NCBI GenBank assembly: GCA_016801845.1
Contig: CM028920.1
Span: 8,035,501 to 8,099,500, forward strand
Direction: 5' to 3'
Origin: Polydactylus sextarius
Lineage: Eukaryota > Chordata > Actinopteri > Polynemidae
Length of the DNA stretch: 64,000 bases
The notes beneath the pieces were generated by a model. The model worked only from the letters and a program-made list of their open reading frames with translations. It was not told the origin of the DNA and made no database searches. Position 1 is the stretch's first letter. Each line of letters begins with the position of its first letter. The position numbers were made by a program, and so were the translations under genes. This document shows, one piece after another, positions 50,355 to 63,200 of the stretch.

Positions 50355-51340
50355 CTTTCCATTCCAGTGTCTGCTTTTGTATGTGTATTGACAATTTGAA
50401 GTATGACAGGCCAGGTTAATTGTAAAAGGGAGACAGGTAAAAACAGTGTTTTTACATTTTATTTTTCCTGTTTTTTTTTTTTTTTTTTTTTTCTTTGGAT
50501 ACACTTTAAGCTCAGCGTTCTTTCACTCTTGTCATGCACAAGATGTTCTGCCACAAAATGCTCTTATGTAATGAGTCCTATCCAAACATCCAAAGAAACG
50601 TTTGCTCCGAAAGTAGGTCAGTAAAATAATTACTCAGATGAATGAAAAGGAGAAGAAGACAGAGAGGAAGGAGTAACTTAAGAGCAGGGACCGATAGGTT
50701 TGTTTGATATACATTTTAAATTATAAATGGATTTCAGTCTCACCCAAAACATTTCCCTCCTTTTTTTTTTTTTTTATATGCTTCTCCTCAATGTCAGCCA
50801 CAGGCCTAATGGTGAAGTATGGTTTATTTAGCACAGAAAATAGCTTAGCACATTGCAAAGATGTTGTAAGACAAGTATCCTCATGTATCTCAGACCAGTG
50901 AATCTGACAAGTGCTGTGCAGAGCTGTGGCCTGCAACATAAGCTCAGTACAAAGAGGTTAGGTTCGCCGTGCTGACCGGGAAGGCTTCCTCCAGAACAAC
51001 TACTCTTCATGTCAGTAACCATGGTGATATAAAGTCGAGCTGTACAGACCATTGATCATTCTCTGAGCTGTCATCATTATCATCCAAATAATCCCCCTTC
51101 CCTCAGGCGCCGCTCACCTGTAGTACCCTTCACGCTCTCAGCCTGACACTTTTCATCAACATTCATATAAATTTCTCCCTCTTTCTGTCTCCGTCTTTAT
51201 CTTGTCCCAGGTACATATTATTGTTATCAAGCATCTGCTCTGCCGAGTCAATATTGTTTTGTGTTTCTGTGTGGACTGTAACCGCCACCTCATTTGTCAC
51301 AAGGACACAAGCTGAGTTCCCCCCTTTTTTTCTTCTGCAG

Positions 51341-51513
51341 ACACACCGTTCAGAGAAGGACAGGAGAGAGACCTGAAGTCGGCCTTGAAGGGAACAGATC
51401 CCTCGATCCCGCTGGTGTTTGTCAGTGGGAACCACGACCTGGGCAACACACCCACCGTCAGGACAATAGAACAGTACTGCAGTGAATGGGGGGACGACTA
51501 TTTCAGCTTCTGG
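51341..51513 (+). CDS. cpped1: CPPED1 exon 3, GNHD metal-binding motif
   Basis: This 173-bp exon has acceptor CTTCTGCAG and donor TGG|GTGAGC. It begins by completing an Asp codon (HAMP-DTPFREGQERDLKSALKG) and encodes residues 95-152. PSIPLVFVSGNHDLGNTPT contains the GNHD signature (124-127), the third metallophosphoesterase motif, whose Asn and His bind metal and phosphate. YCSEWGDDYFSFW matches human CRTWGDDYFSFW closely. Codon phase is 1 at the start and 0 at the end, agreeing with both neighbours. Confidence 0.96.
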
Positions 51514-53117
51514 GTGAGCAGCAGACTCCTTAGATATTTACTGTAGTTTTGTGTTACTGTATACTGTACGTAGCATTTGTTATTAATATTCAAAGGAGTA
51601 ATTAGACAAATTTAAAAAAGAAAGGGTAGTCAAAGATGGTCAGAAATACTGGAACCTATATTTCCCATAATGCAATTTAATGCCATCTTTCATCAGATTA
51701 TCTCAGACTATCTCTCTGGTATGAATTTAAAATTTATAGTTAGAACACATATTACCATTACTGACAACGTTACTGTGACCTCACCTGGATTATGTCCATC
51801 TGTCCACCTCATTCTGGTGAACGCAATGTGTAGAAGGAAATTTGGTGAAAATGTGTACATGAATGGATTCAAACTCATGAACTCATTAGAGTTTAGTAAC
51901 CAAAGGTCAAGGGTCATTTTAATCTCACAAAACACATTATTGGACTTTTGTGTCCAAAACGTACACACACATTAACTACGACTTGAACATGAACCGATCA
52001 GAGTTTGTAGGTCAAAAGTCAAAGTCAATGTGACCTAACACTCATGAGTGTTTGTATTTACCTCTTGGCATTTTTACAATTTTGCAGAATAAGAAAACCC
52101 AACAGTTCCTGCAGCGAGCAATTCTAGTACTTCTACTTTCCGACTGCAGACTAAAGCTTTGTTCAGAGCCACATTACATTATGAAACAGTTGTTTTGTTC
52201 TGAGCAGGATCCTGACCAGTTAATGATTTACATATGTAAAGTTAGTCAAATGTCATTTTTAGTATGAATGATGATGCCATGATAAATCATCACCCTGTTG
52301 ACTATAAAAGTAATTGTAAATGAGAATAAAACATAGTAATAAGTCATCAATCAAGTCGTCGTCACGCACCACCCAGATGAGCTCATATTCAGGGGCTATA
52401 AAGTCAAAGCATGTTCAGATGTCAGTGTTTGTTTGTTTTTTTATTTGTTTGTTGTTGTTTTTTAAATAAGAATTGTGTTTTAATAGAATATAATAGAATA
52501 TTTTTATTTGTCCCAGAAGGGGAAATGTATCTGTTTGACAGCATAAACAAATCATGAAAAAATAGATTAACAAGAAATAAAAGAATAATGCAAAATAAAT
52601 AAACAAAAAAGAAAGAAGTGCAAGCCTGAGCCTGAGGAGGAAGGATTGTAGGTTAACAGTTATCTTTGAAGAAGCTGCTCTCTGTCTGTCAGGTGTGACT
52701 GAAAACTTGAAGTGAATCGATCTCAGTGTTGTTCACTACTAATTACAACTGTCTGATTCTGTCTCCAGTTTACATATGTATCTTGTTTCTCTTTGACCCA
52801 CTGGTCGTGTGTTTTTCATGTGGATATCACAGTTGACGCTATACATGAATTATTTTCCTCAGTATTTCGTGAACAGAATCCCATTTATATTTTTTTGCTC
52901 ATTTGGAAAGAAATTGAAAACCACGAGTCTTCAACTTCAACTCTAAAGACACTTTTTATACTCATTTTTTTTTTTTGCAGCAGTAGACATTATTGGAATT
53001 GGAAGTCCCAACAAAAACAACTGTAGGAATAGAAAAGGCCCTGAAAATAACAAATTCTCATAACTATACAAATTGTTGTTATAGTTTCTCCGTCTTTTCT
53101 CCGTCCTGTGGTCTCAG
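51514..53117 (+). other. cpped1 intron 3 (1.6 kb)
   Basis: From GTGAGC to the acceptor GTGGTCTCAG. It contains the dispersed-repeat fragment at 52478-52595 and a T run before CAG at about 52967-52979 that is not used by the in-frame model. No coding exon was seen. Confidence 0.85.
52478..52595. repeat. Dispersed-repeat fragment (TTTATTTGTCCCAGAAGGGGAAAT type)
   Basis: ATTTGTCCCAGAAGGGGAAA followed by an A-rich run is the same word type as 40003-40070. The flanking TAATAGAATATAATAGAATA is a short direct repeat. Confidence 0.55.
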
Positions 53118-53243
53118 GTGGGTGGAGTCCTCTGTCTAGTTTTGAACTCCCAGTTGTTCTACGACGCCTCAGCCTGCGCTCAGCTGAAGGAAGCCCAGGA
53201 GACGTGGCTTGAAGAGCAACTGAGCAGAGCCTCCTCCTCAACG
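53118..53243 (+). CDS. cpped1: CPPED1 exon 4
   Basis: This 126-bp, phase-0 exon has acceptor GGTCTCAG and donor ACG|GTACGA. It encodes residues 153-194: VGGVLCLVLNSQLFYDASAC, then AQLKEAQETWLEEQLSRASSST. It aligns with human VGGVLFLVLNSQFYENPSKC, then PSLKQAQDQWLDEQL. LNSQ is the conserved beta-strand segment of this phosphoesterase subfamily. Confidence 0.95.
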
Positions 53244-53349
53244 GTACGACAGCTCCCACAGGATTATTCTGTTCTCATCTGATTGATGAAGACAGTGTCT
53301 CCTTTCTCAATATTTGGGCTTTGTGGTTTTGATAATATCTGTCTCTCAG
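53244..53349 (+). other. cpped1 intron 4 (106 bp)
   Basis: A minimal intron from GTACGA to TATCTGTCTCTCAG. It is unremarkable apart from its small size, which is common in teleosts. Confidence 0.9.
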
Positions 53350-53482
53350 GAACCCAAACCCAAACACGTCCTGGTGTTCCAGCACATTCCTCTGTACTTA
53401 AAGACTCCTGATGAGGAGGACGACTACTTCAACCTGCAGAAGGGAGTCAGACAAAACCTGTTGGACAGGTTCAAGAAAGCAG
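53350..53482 (+). CDS. cpped1: CPPED1 exon 5, FQHIP motif
   Basis: This 133-bp exon has acceptor TGTCTCTCAG and donor GCAG|GTTTGT. It encodes residues 195-238 plus the first base of a Gly codon. KHVLVFQHIPLYLKTPDEED contains H206 of the fourth metal-binding motif and aligns with human HAIVFQHIPLFLESIDEDDD. YFNLQKGVRQNLLDRFKKAG matches human YFNLSKSTRKKLADKFIHAG. Coding stops about 76 residues short of the usual length of about 314, so at least one more exon with the SGHYH motif is needed. The GTTTGT donor is weaker than the others; reading on reaches LLKKEI and a stop at 53503. Confidence 0.93.
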
Positions 53483-53564
53483 GTTTGTTAAAAAAGGAGA
53501 TATAGTTTATTTATATAAATTAAGAGTTTGTTGTTACCATTTCAATAATATTTAGATCTTTTGA

Positions 53565-53802
53565 GGATCCCAGCTGTCTTTTGGGCAAGGACGGGGTACA
53601 CGGATTGCCAGTCTGACCAGGGCCAACATATATAGATATATACACAAATGTATAGACAAATAAACATAAATAAACATAAACATCCAAACTTATGGGTTAT
53701 TCAGAAAAAACATAAACAGACAGATAGAATATGCAAATTCCACCAATAACTTTCATGTTGTCAGGCAGCAATTGTAACCACAGCACCAACCGTGCTGCCA
53801 AT
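53565..53802. repeat. Degraded dispersed teleost repeat
   Basis: Ordered blocks: GATTGCCAGTCTGACCAGGG CCAACA; CTTATGGGTTATTCAG; GATAGAATATGCAAATTCCA; TCAGGCAGCAATTGTAACCA; CAGCACCAACCGTGCTGCC. They parallel a common fish repeat ending in GTGCTAACCACTGCACCACC GTGCTGCC, which also left the fragment at 43484-43628. Confidence 0.65.
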
Positions 53803-55500
53803 TTGTTGTTCAAGGGCACTTCATCATAACATCAACAGCATCTTGTGTCTCTTGAGCCCAGATTCATGTTTGTTTGCCAACAATTAAAAGTCGCTAATGT
53901 TATGAATCAGCGCTGTTGTTTTAAAAGTCAAGCAGCTGCTTCAAGCAAAACCCTGAAATATCAGCAGTATTTCTTGGATTTATTTCTGGATTTAGGCCAC
54001 TATAAAATGATGTTAAATTCATCTGCCTCTTAATAATTCTAAGCTAATATTCCTGTCCTATTCCTGTTCATTTCTAGCATATCTAACTGAAGCACGGTTC
54101 AAATCCCAGCCTGGAGGATTAATATGCCATTAGCCAGAAGCACAGGAGGAGTTCCTGGCATACACGCAAACAACACAAGCATAATTAAATTAATTAATTC
54201 ATCAACATCCTATAAAAAGAATAATTCCATAATCAAAATCCACCGTTGTCGGCTTATAAGAGTGTGATACAAGGGTACCGGGCAGGGAAACTGTCACAAG
54301 GACAATAAGTCTATAAGTCGGTCCAAGTGAAACACAGACACATTTAAACACACATCACTGTGTCTGGACACTTCACCAGTGATTGACAGGACCTCATATG
54401 GATTCATGCGATGATTCTCATTCATGCATCAAGGTGACTGGAGGGGGATTGTATTAATTTCATTATCCAGCTATTATTCTAACACGTATTTAACCATGTT
54501 GGCCCGTTTTGGTCTGATGACCCTTCGCTCTCGTAATTGATTGCTCCTGTTAGCGAACACTGGTTAAAGATTTAAAGGGCAATCCGTACACGCTTTTTAT
54601 ATGTTAGAAAGGGAGCGTGTTACTCTGTATGAGCAGAACATGTGATGGATGAGTGTCCTTTCTCATCCGCACTCTTGTTCACACATGTCCTGTCCGCAAT
54701 TATACATTCTGACTGCACACAGGACATGTACTGTATGAGCTACATGCATGCTTCCATGTATGTAGTTTTTAATAATTGACACCAGTCATGCAGCTACTTG
54801 GTGTGAAGGTGCATACGCTGCATGTGTAGACACTAAGGTTTATGCATGTTTGTACAGTATACGATGCTTCTGACTACAGCAAGAGAAAGGTTGGGATTTC
54901 TGTGATTTTAAATATGAAGAATCGTGATTTCTTCATCCAGTTCATGTTCTGTGTCCATACAGTGTTACAAAGAAGTTCAATAAGATTCTCAGTCATTCAG
55001 ATTTAAGTGAAACTCATAAATCCAAGTCAGCTAAATGTATAAAATCTAAAACTAAATCTGATGACCTGACAAAAATCAGAATCTCCTCATGAAAGGAATC
55101 AAACCAGTTATTGTTGAATAATAAAAGCTTTGTCTCTGTGGTTCGTTCTGCTCTCCTCTGATCGCCGGGTTTCTCTTTCATGTTCCCCTTCATCTCCCAC
55201 TAGGAGTAGCTCGGCAATGACTGATGCTCTAACATCTGTACTCTGAATCTGCTGGAGTGTGTCCTGGAGGCATGCTTGTAAAAAAAGAGGCTCACTGTGA
55301 TCGTCTCTGCACTCTGTGTCAGTTTATGATAGAGCTGCAACTGTACATTCGTACCAGATACACTGTAATCATCGGGGTCACTAGTGGGTCAGAAAATGAC
55401 ACAGTGACGGTAAAGACATTATTGCTCCAGTGGCTCATACTCATACAAGTTAGCCAGAATATGAGATCTTAAGTGACAGAGACTGTACTGTATACTGTAT

Positions 55501-55536
55501 ATTTGTTTATCAGATATATGTATCTGATAAACAAAT
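55501..55536. repeat. Perfect 16-bp inverted repeat, 4-base loop
   Basis: ATTTGTTTATCAGATA (55501-55516), loop TATG, then TATCTGATAAACAAAT (55521-55536). All 16 pairs match. Confidence 0.95.
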
Positions 55537-55809
55537 GATTAGAAAACAGTTGTTTTTTTAGTGCCATAGTTCCATGGATGGAAATGCCAGTTGGTCAGTG
55601 GTTCAGTCCATCACTTTGCTCGCATTTTTTCTTTTTAATGAAACATCTCAACAATTGTATTGATTGCCAAAGTATTTGGTGCAGATATTCAGTTTTTACG
55701 TGTCCAGTGCAACATCAGTGATTAGCCCAACATTTGTTTGACGTTGGTCTCCCAATGACTTTAGTTGTGTCCTTATGAATTGTTTTGATGTGTCTCAAAC
55801 GTATCATGA

Positions 55810-55876
55810 TTTTTTATTGTTTTTTTTGTTTGTTTGTTTGTTTGTTTGTTTTTTTTTTTTTTTTTTTTTGTTTTTG
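55810..55876. repeat. (TTTG)n and poly-T tract
   Basis: About five TTTG units inside a T-rich tract that ends TTTTTGCAGAG. It looks like an acceptor, but no recognisable exon follows. Confidence 0.9.
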
Positions 55877-57221
55877 CAGAGCTGCATTGTCTGTGTCTAG
55901 TTAGAGCCCCACCAGCACAAACAAGTTAAAAAAGAGAAACTTACCTCGGATCCAATAGATTACTAAACTGTACCAAAAAACACATGTGTAAGCAAAAAAC
56001 AAACAAACAAAAAAGATGAATATTATTTAAATTATTTATTATTATTTTTATTTATAACATTAAAATCCAAGTAAAAGTCCAAACACCAGCATTTACTGGA
56101 ATGGAAGTGGAAGTGCTGAAAAACTATATACACAATAATAATTCCAGTCATATTCAAATATAAAATTTAAACACAGATTCTGTGTTTATTCATACCGATA
56201 CACACTCACTCATTGATAATGTTAGTGATATGACTATTATAAATATCAAGGAATTACTAATTCTTATCGCCTATTCTATAATAAATATACTATAAGATAT
56301 CACCTGGTGCAAAATAGTCACAAGTGTCTACTTTGTCTTTTGCCATCTAGTGTCCACTTGCTCCTCTGGTGCGTTGGTTTTAAAATGTTGTTGGTGCAGG
56401 TTGTTAGTGGTGTTGTTATCTCGATGAAGTGGAAAGCAAAAGCATAACTGAACAAAAACCTGGTCTGAAATCAATGGCTCCCTGTTATCAGTATGTGCTC
56501 AGATATATTTGTGGTTTTTAAGGCCAAGCTCATGAAATTTTAATCTATAAAAATCATATATTTTCACAAAAAAAAAAAAAAAAACTCCCACTTCACTTTT
56601 TTCATGTTGTAGCCAACTGCACTTGCCCATATTGCCAAAGACAAAAAGAAACAAACAAAAGGGAGAGAGAAATTACCAGCAATGTGAGTGGACAGAACAT
56701 AAAACAAAGTTTCGTGAAACAAACAACTCATCTGTTTTGATTTATGTTGGCAGCAAAATGAAGGACTGTATGAACTTGCATGATGTAGGAGTTCCCTGCG
56801 GGGCAAGTGAACGCCTGGTAAAAATATCCCAGTGGAGAGACCACAGGCCTTTTTAGAGTGGAAAACAATCAGAACGAATGAAGAGTCACGGGAAAACTAG
56901 GATATGTTATTTACTGCACAGTGGAGGAGAAAAAAAGTGATCAACGTGTTGTTTGTCTTCCTGTCTGTGCTGCGAGGGAGGGCATTTCCTCTCATCCATG
57001 GTAAATTACGTCTCTTCTGGACATTCACTGGCTGTGATAATTTTCCCTCCTCTTTGTGCTGCCGCATCATCCCCCTCCCATGTCAGTCTATCCTCACCGC
57101 TGCGCTGCTGCCATCCTTTTTTCCTCCAGATGTGCTCTTGTACTCTGGTGATCATTACTGTCATTACAGTAAAGGGCAGCATCATTAGCCTCAAACACAC
57201 ACACTCACACTTCTGTAGACA

Positions 57222-57248
57222 CTCATATTCTCAGAAAGAGAATATGAG
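57222..57248. repeat. Perfect 11-bp hairpin
   Basis: CTCATATTCTC, loop AGAAA, then GAGAATATGAG. Confidence 0.95.
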
Positions 57249-60200
57249 CGTCAAGATGACGTGGTAACAGTTGAGCACTAGCACGAACGGCATTTTTCAA
57301 CTTAGATTTTCATTTAAATAAACAATAAGCCTCCATCTACGTTTGCACTACTCACGCTCATATAATTTTGCTTGAGAAGACAAATACCTTTTAGCGTTAT
57401 TTCAGCTGTTTTTATACCAACAGCTGAACGATAACACACGGTTTATGGTACCGAGCTTCAAGATCTTGCTATTGCAACACCGTAAAACACTTTATGATGC
57501 TCTAATAGCGTTTTTTTTTTTTTCTACCAATGACACAGATGTTGTTAAAAAAAAAAAAAAAAAAACTCTTCAAGGTTGTTCATCTTAGTTGGCTGCTTTA
57601 ATGTTCTTACTCAGAGCGAATGGAGCAAAGCAGGAGAAAGCAGTCTGGCAAGAACAAAGAAGTAAAAATTGGACGACTTTCCTCAAGTCTTTGTCTCGTA
57701 ATTCAAATTCTACACAAGACGGCCTTGTAATGGGATCATTGGATGTTACACAAATGTTTCTCTGGCATCAAATCAGTCCTCATAATGTAAGTACGTACAC
57801 GCTGCTGTGTGCAACTCAGTTCTCCAACCACTCCAGGCTTGTCTTTTCTTCTTTTTTTCGGTGTCTGTTAACTTACAGCAGCTGGGGATTTGGCTCAGCG
57901 TTTGTGAGGTTGTCATTGCCTCCCCACCACCACCACCACCGCTCCACTGACATATGATGGAGGTAGTGAATATAGTCCCCCGCAGACAGAGAAATACATT
58001 TAATTGATTTTCCCTCTCTGAGGTATTTTTCATTCCTCATCCTATTTTTTCTACTGCTTCTTCTTCTTCTCCTCACAGGATATGGGTGTCGGGAGATGTT
58101 TGAGTAATTGTGTGCACGCAACTGTTTATTTTGTACATGTTTTGTGTGCGTGTACATGCTTTGCATATAAATGACTATGCAGCCGTGCATTTTCCACGCA
58201 TGATATATTCTACAGTAAATATCTGTACGTTATCTCTGCAACACAGTTGCACATGAGAAAGGTGTGACACCAATTAGTCTTCCTCGGGCTCATTAGAGCG
58301 AACGGTTTCCATCCTGGGAACTGTTGACTGCAATCCAGCTCATATTAATGATACACTGTCTCCGTATGATGACCGCCTCTTGGGGAAGTCAAGTATCACG
58401 CAATCCATTCTTTAATTGCATAAGCAATTACTGTGGTTTATGATTTGACAGTGATTTGGTTGATATTAAATCTTGCTTTTATTATTGTGCACTTCCATGC
58501 TGCGTTTAATATGTTTTGAGCTGAAAATCAAACACTTGGACTGGAAAAACGGATGTTTCACGTCGTCGTTTGTGGTTTAGAAAAGAAGACAAGGAGAAAA
58601 GTTGTTTCAACTTCTTTTTGTGGCGTTTAGAGTCTTTTCAGTACAGTTTGTTGGTAACAATCATACAAAGCACTAAAAACCCTGAAGGAAATTCCTTACT
58701 CATATTATTTTATGGCTGCCTTGTCACTGTCATACTAGTAATCATAGTAAATAATGCTCTCTCGGGCTTTATTGCCCCCCATGGCAGTTGGTATGAATGC
58801 GACTTAGCCCGGTGTTTAGTTACTGCGAGCGATGGAAGAAAGATGTGCAAGATCTGTGGGTAACTTTAGAGAGAACAGGTTTTTTTGCACGTTGTGAATC
58901 TCTTTAGAGGAGATTGGATTCCCATGGTTAGGGACCGGTGTCTCTTTTCTGAGAGGTGAGTGGAGTAGCAGAAATCCCAGCAGTGCTCTCATCCTCTCCT
59001 CTGCTCATAGATGGAGTACTGTAATTAGATTTCTTTGCCCTCCCTCCCTCCCTCCTCTTCCTCCTCCTCATCATCTTCCTTCTTCCTCCTCCAAGGTTTC
59101 CATCCCTACATTGGAGATACCTTTAACACACATACAAACAAGGACGAATGAACATGTGCACACACTCTTCCCTGCTGCCTTTGTTCGCCTCCAAACCCTG
59201 TTTATGTAGAGAAAAATAACAAAAACAAGAGAGCAGCTGAGAAATTCATTGGAATTCCCAACATTGCTAGCGGCTGTCGAGTTGTACATACAGTGTCTAA
59301 TTAGAGTAGAAGATAAGCCGTATGCTGCGCAGCGCGGCCTCTCCGTCTTCCTTCCTCCATCCCTCACTCGCTCTCGCTCTCTTGCCGCCGGTCGTCTTTA
59401 TCAGCAAGGATCCTACACTGTTCAAAAGCGAAGACACATTTATCACCCACTGGGGATTTGATAAGAGGCCATGGTTAAGCCTTTAACCCCATTGTTTTAA
59501 TGATGAGGCTGAATAATGCTTTTGCTTTTCCTGCGTCTCGGATCTTTTATTCCGTCTTTATCTAGCTCTCGTTTTCTGGTGGCGATAGGCAGGAACGAGT
59601 CACCGGACAGTCAGACTGAAAACCACTATGACTAAACACGATCCAGGAAGTTCACTTTGAATAGTAGAGTAACCAGCCTCATTCAGTGAATGAAGGAGGA
59701 TCTTTGTGTACTACTCCATCATCTCTTCGTGCCTGAAATAATCCGAATCATTAAAGTGGACGATAACCGTGAAGTAATCTTTAACACTTCCTCCTCCTCG
59801 CTCGCTATTCTATTGATTCAGCTGCTGATGAAGGTTTCACCTTGTTTCAGCTTGATTCCAAAGCTTCTTCATCATCTGCTTCCTCTTCTTGTGTAATTAG
59901 AGTCTGAAGACCTGGGATTGTGGGTCTGGTGAGATACGTTATTTGTGGATCAGATAATTGCTGATTTTTTTCATCAAACTTTTGCTCATTTTAGAGTCAT
60001 TAACTGTTAGAACTTTGGCTTCTTACCTGTTTAAGTTTTCTTCATGTGCTCAGTAAACATGGGAATCTGCTTCCTTGCCTGATGATTAATTAATATGAAT
60101 GTCCACGGGTTCCTATGATCCATCTGTGACATCTTAACTGTTTGAAAGTGTGTTGTACTTAGGGAAACATACGGATCATAGCTCAGTGAATTCAGGATGA

Positions 60201-63200
60201 TTAGGTACCATGTTGGGTACCAAATGGCCAAAACACATGTATGCTCATAGCAGGATAGATGGCATGCTGACATCTTTCATTTCCCAGCTCCCTTTTGTGA
60301 TAGTGTAGATCTGTGTGTGTGTGTAACTGGAGACACAAGGAGGGGATGCTGCACATTGACTGATGGCTGAAAGTGATTTACGAGGAGCCGGTGCTGCAAC
60401 ATGCCTCACCACGCTACATCATTTTGTATCCCTCTGTCATGCAAATTATCAACAGCCACCATTTCATGATGAATTATTTCCCCAGACCTGCACTTTAATG
60501 ACAGCCGCCCTTTAATGCAAGCGCACATGTTGTATGTTCCCTCCCACGCAGCCCATTCTCACAGATGTGTAGATGACAGCTCCGTTCGGAACTACGTCAG
60601 GAGTTTGTGTCAAAGAGGAAAAAGACGAGAGATGAAGAAAGAAAGGTCTGAGGGAAAATGGCTTCACCTCGAAGTAATCAAAGATAGCAGGAGGTTTAGT
60701 AGCTAGATGGGAACTTAGCTTTGCAATTAGCAAATCCAATCTTGTAGCTTGCAAATCAGTGACCGAGAGATGAAAGAGAGTTGATGGAGAGTGGTAAGAG
60801 AGAGAGAGAGAGAAGGGTGGGGGGGGGTAGATTGAAGGAACACACACAAACATCAAACATGATCAGATGTGGACGGACGTTTCTTTTATTCCTTTATTTT
60901 CCAGACTATATTAGTGTTGATTATTAGCATTTAAATAGTTAAAAAACATATTTCAAACAGATCAAACAATTAAGGCGAAGGTGGATGTGATGACTCCAAC
61001 ATATAAAATACACACACATCAAGCATCAGTTTTCACTCTCTCTTGCTCCTTTCCTTTCTCTGTGCATTTTTCTGTCCAGAATTGAATTTGACTGTGGGTA
61101 ATTTCCTCCGTTTGCATTCAATATGTTTTCATCACTCTGACTGCTTACTCCAGGTATTTTTTGAGTGCCTTAACACCTCCCTCCCTCTCCCTCTCCTATC
61201 CTTCCTTCCTTCCTCCTTTCCTTCCTTCACTTCCACCCTCAACACCTCTCTGTTGAAGCAAAGGCCAGTCCCCCTGATGGGAGCGTTTATCACAAAGACA
61301 AAAGCACAAAAGAACCAGCGATGTTTCAAGGCAGACAGGTAAATGGGATTTCCACAGGGACAGAGACAAGATGTGAAATTATCAGCACAGAGAGTGCACG
61401 GTTTTATTAGTTAGCCACGCAGCGAGAAAAGGAAAAGAAAAGAGAAGATGAATAAAGAAGAAAAAATTAATAAAAGCAAATGGGACCTAACAATCTTCCA
61501 CTGCAAAAACTACAATTTAACACACTATGAAGACTTACAGCACCTCCCTTCTCCATATAGCTCAGTGAATAATAGAAGACGCTTACACTTTGCATGTTTA
61601 TACGTTTATGTTTCTTTTCTGGCTGAATGTTTTTGGTACAGCATTGTCAGAAGAAGAAGAAAGATTTTATTTTTGCTGTAGCTCAGTGGCCAGAGCCATG
61701 ACACCAGCGTTACACGTTAAGGGTTTACGTCCCACCAGGCCTCCCACGCTGATTGGACCTCGAGGCACTTTGGATAACAATGTTCAGAAAGTAATATGTG
61801 CTGCTTTGATTGGAGTGAAGCAAAGGGAAATGAGTTGTGCATCATATTCTGTCATTGTCAAATAAAGTCAATTTTCCAAGAAGGCTGCCAGCTATCATTA
61901 TCCTGGAGGCAGCTGTACTCCACAGCGGTACGTGCAAGTCCTCAAGCTCGAGTTTTTATTCCAGCAGAGATCTACAGCAGCTGTTTGATCTTATGACTTC
62001 CCCCTGCTGGTTAAAGGTGGTGACATTGTCAGCCCCTGTAGGTTTTTATAAGAAAAAGAGTAGCTTCTACAATGAATACACAATGGAACTGCTTCCTCGT
62101 CAACACAATCTAGGTAATCAAAAACGACCCTGACATGTCAGTGAGTGGATATGGCTCACCTGCATGTGCACATCGTAATGGCAATTTCGGTTCCTTTGTG
62201 TATTCAACCATTTGTGAGACCTAGACCCTCTGATTTCCCACTCAGACACAGTCCTGGAGAGGGGAGTTGGGGTGCTGCTTCCCTGGTAGCTGGTTTCCTG
62301 GAACCAAGGAATCAAAATCAATGACCCCTCCCTTTGATGACTCCTGGGGGGGGTTCTTCAGGTGTAAATATTTAGGTCTCCCCATGCTCTGGGTCTTTCT
62401 TCATTCGGACCGCTCGTGTGCTGATTGACTTTTTCTTTGCAAAGAAAATAAAAACCTCGCGGGCCGACAGAAGTTTCTATTTCATTCTTCACTAGCAGCA
62501 GAGAATTTCCACAACAAGATGTGAGGCGATTTCTCTACGCTCGATTTCCTACATCATGTTTCACCAGCATGAGAAGCAACACTTCCCACCAATGCTGCAG
62601 CCTTGCGTTATTTTCTGAATGCAACCTTGTGCTGTGGGAGTCTCTGGCTCCTCATTGGTCTTGAGCTTTAGTTTTCTGTCTTTGTTTTTAAGGAGGTGTT
62701 CGCTGTTGAAACTGTGTTAATACAACAATAACAATGATGAGAACGGTGATGACGATCCACCAGTAGAACACAAACTCTGAACAACTCTGTCACAACTCTG
62801 TTTCTATGGGAATCAAAATGAGCAGCTCTCACCCAGTTCTCTCTATCATCTCATCGAAGAACATTTGCGTACAGTTACAGAGCTTTTCTTAAATTTCCCT
62901 TGTAATGCCACTGGGCAGCTTTTAAATCACTGCAGCTCTGTGAGCAATGCAGGGCTGCAACAAAAGGTCTCATTCACTATGAACAGCAGTCCATCTCCGT
63001 TTCAGTTTTTGAGTGTGTGTTTGTCGGTGTTGTTTCTGCTGCTAACTACTTACATCTTTTTGTCTGACAGCAATCACACCAGAGCAATCTCAGACAACTT
63101 CCTTGGAGTACATACAAGAGTAGAGTCTAACACTTATTTAACCCAAGTCAGGAGCGAAACTTGTCAGTTTTGTTTTAATCCTCATCACCGTGTTCACCCA

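Larger units (their letters stand above)
40460..51340 (+). other. cpped1 intron 2 (10.9 kb)
   Basis: Bounded by GTAGGA and by TTTTTTTCTTCTGCAG. It contains LINE and dispersed-repeat remnants, a G-rich run (46012-46038), a compound microsatellite (46793-46880) and two related 0.3-kb repeats, each listed separately. Elsewhere (about 40500-41450, 41900-43450, 43650-46000, 47210-50050 and 50360-51300) it is AT-rich sequence with T and A homopolymers and no supported exon. Confidence 0.8.

Noticed and set aside
61043..61342. Possible exon with LLKQRPVPLMGAFITKTKAQ and a donor-like CAG|GTAAAT at about 61337
   Set aside because: Does not match the expected C-terminus of CPPED1 or any family I know; the pyrimidine-rich lead is a simple CCTT-rich tract.
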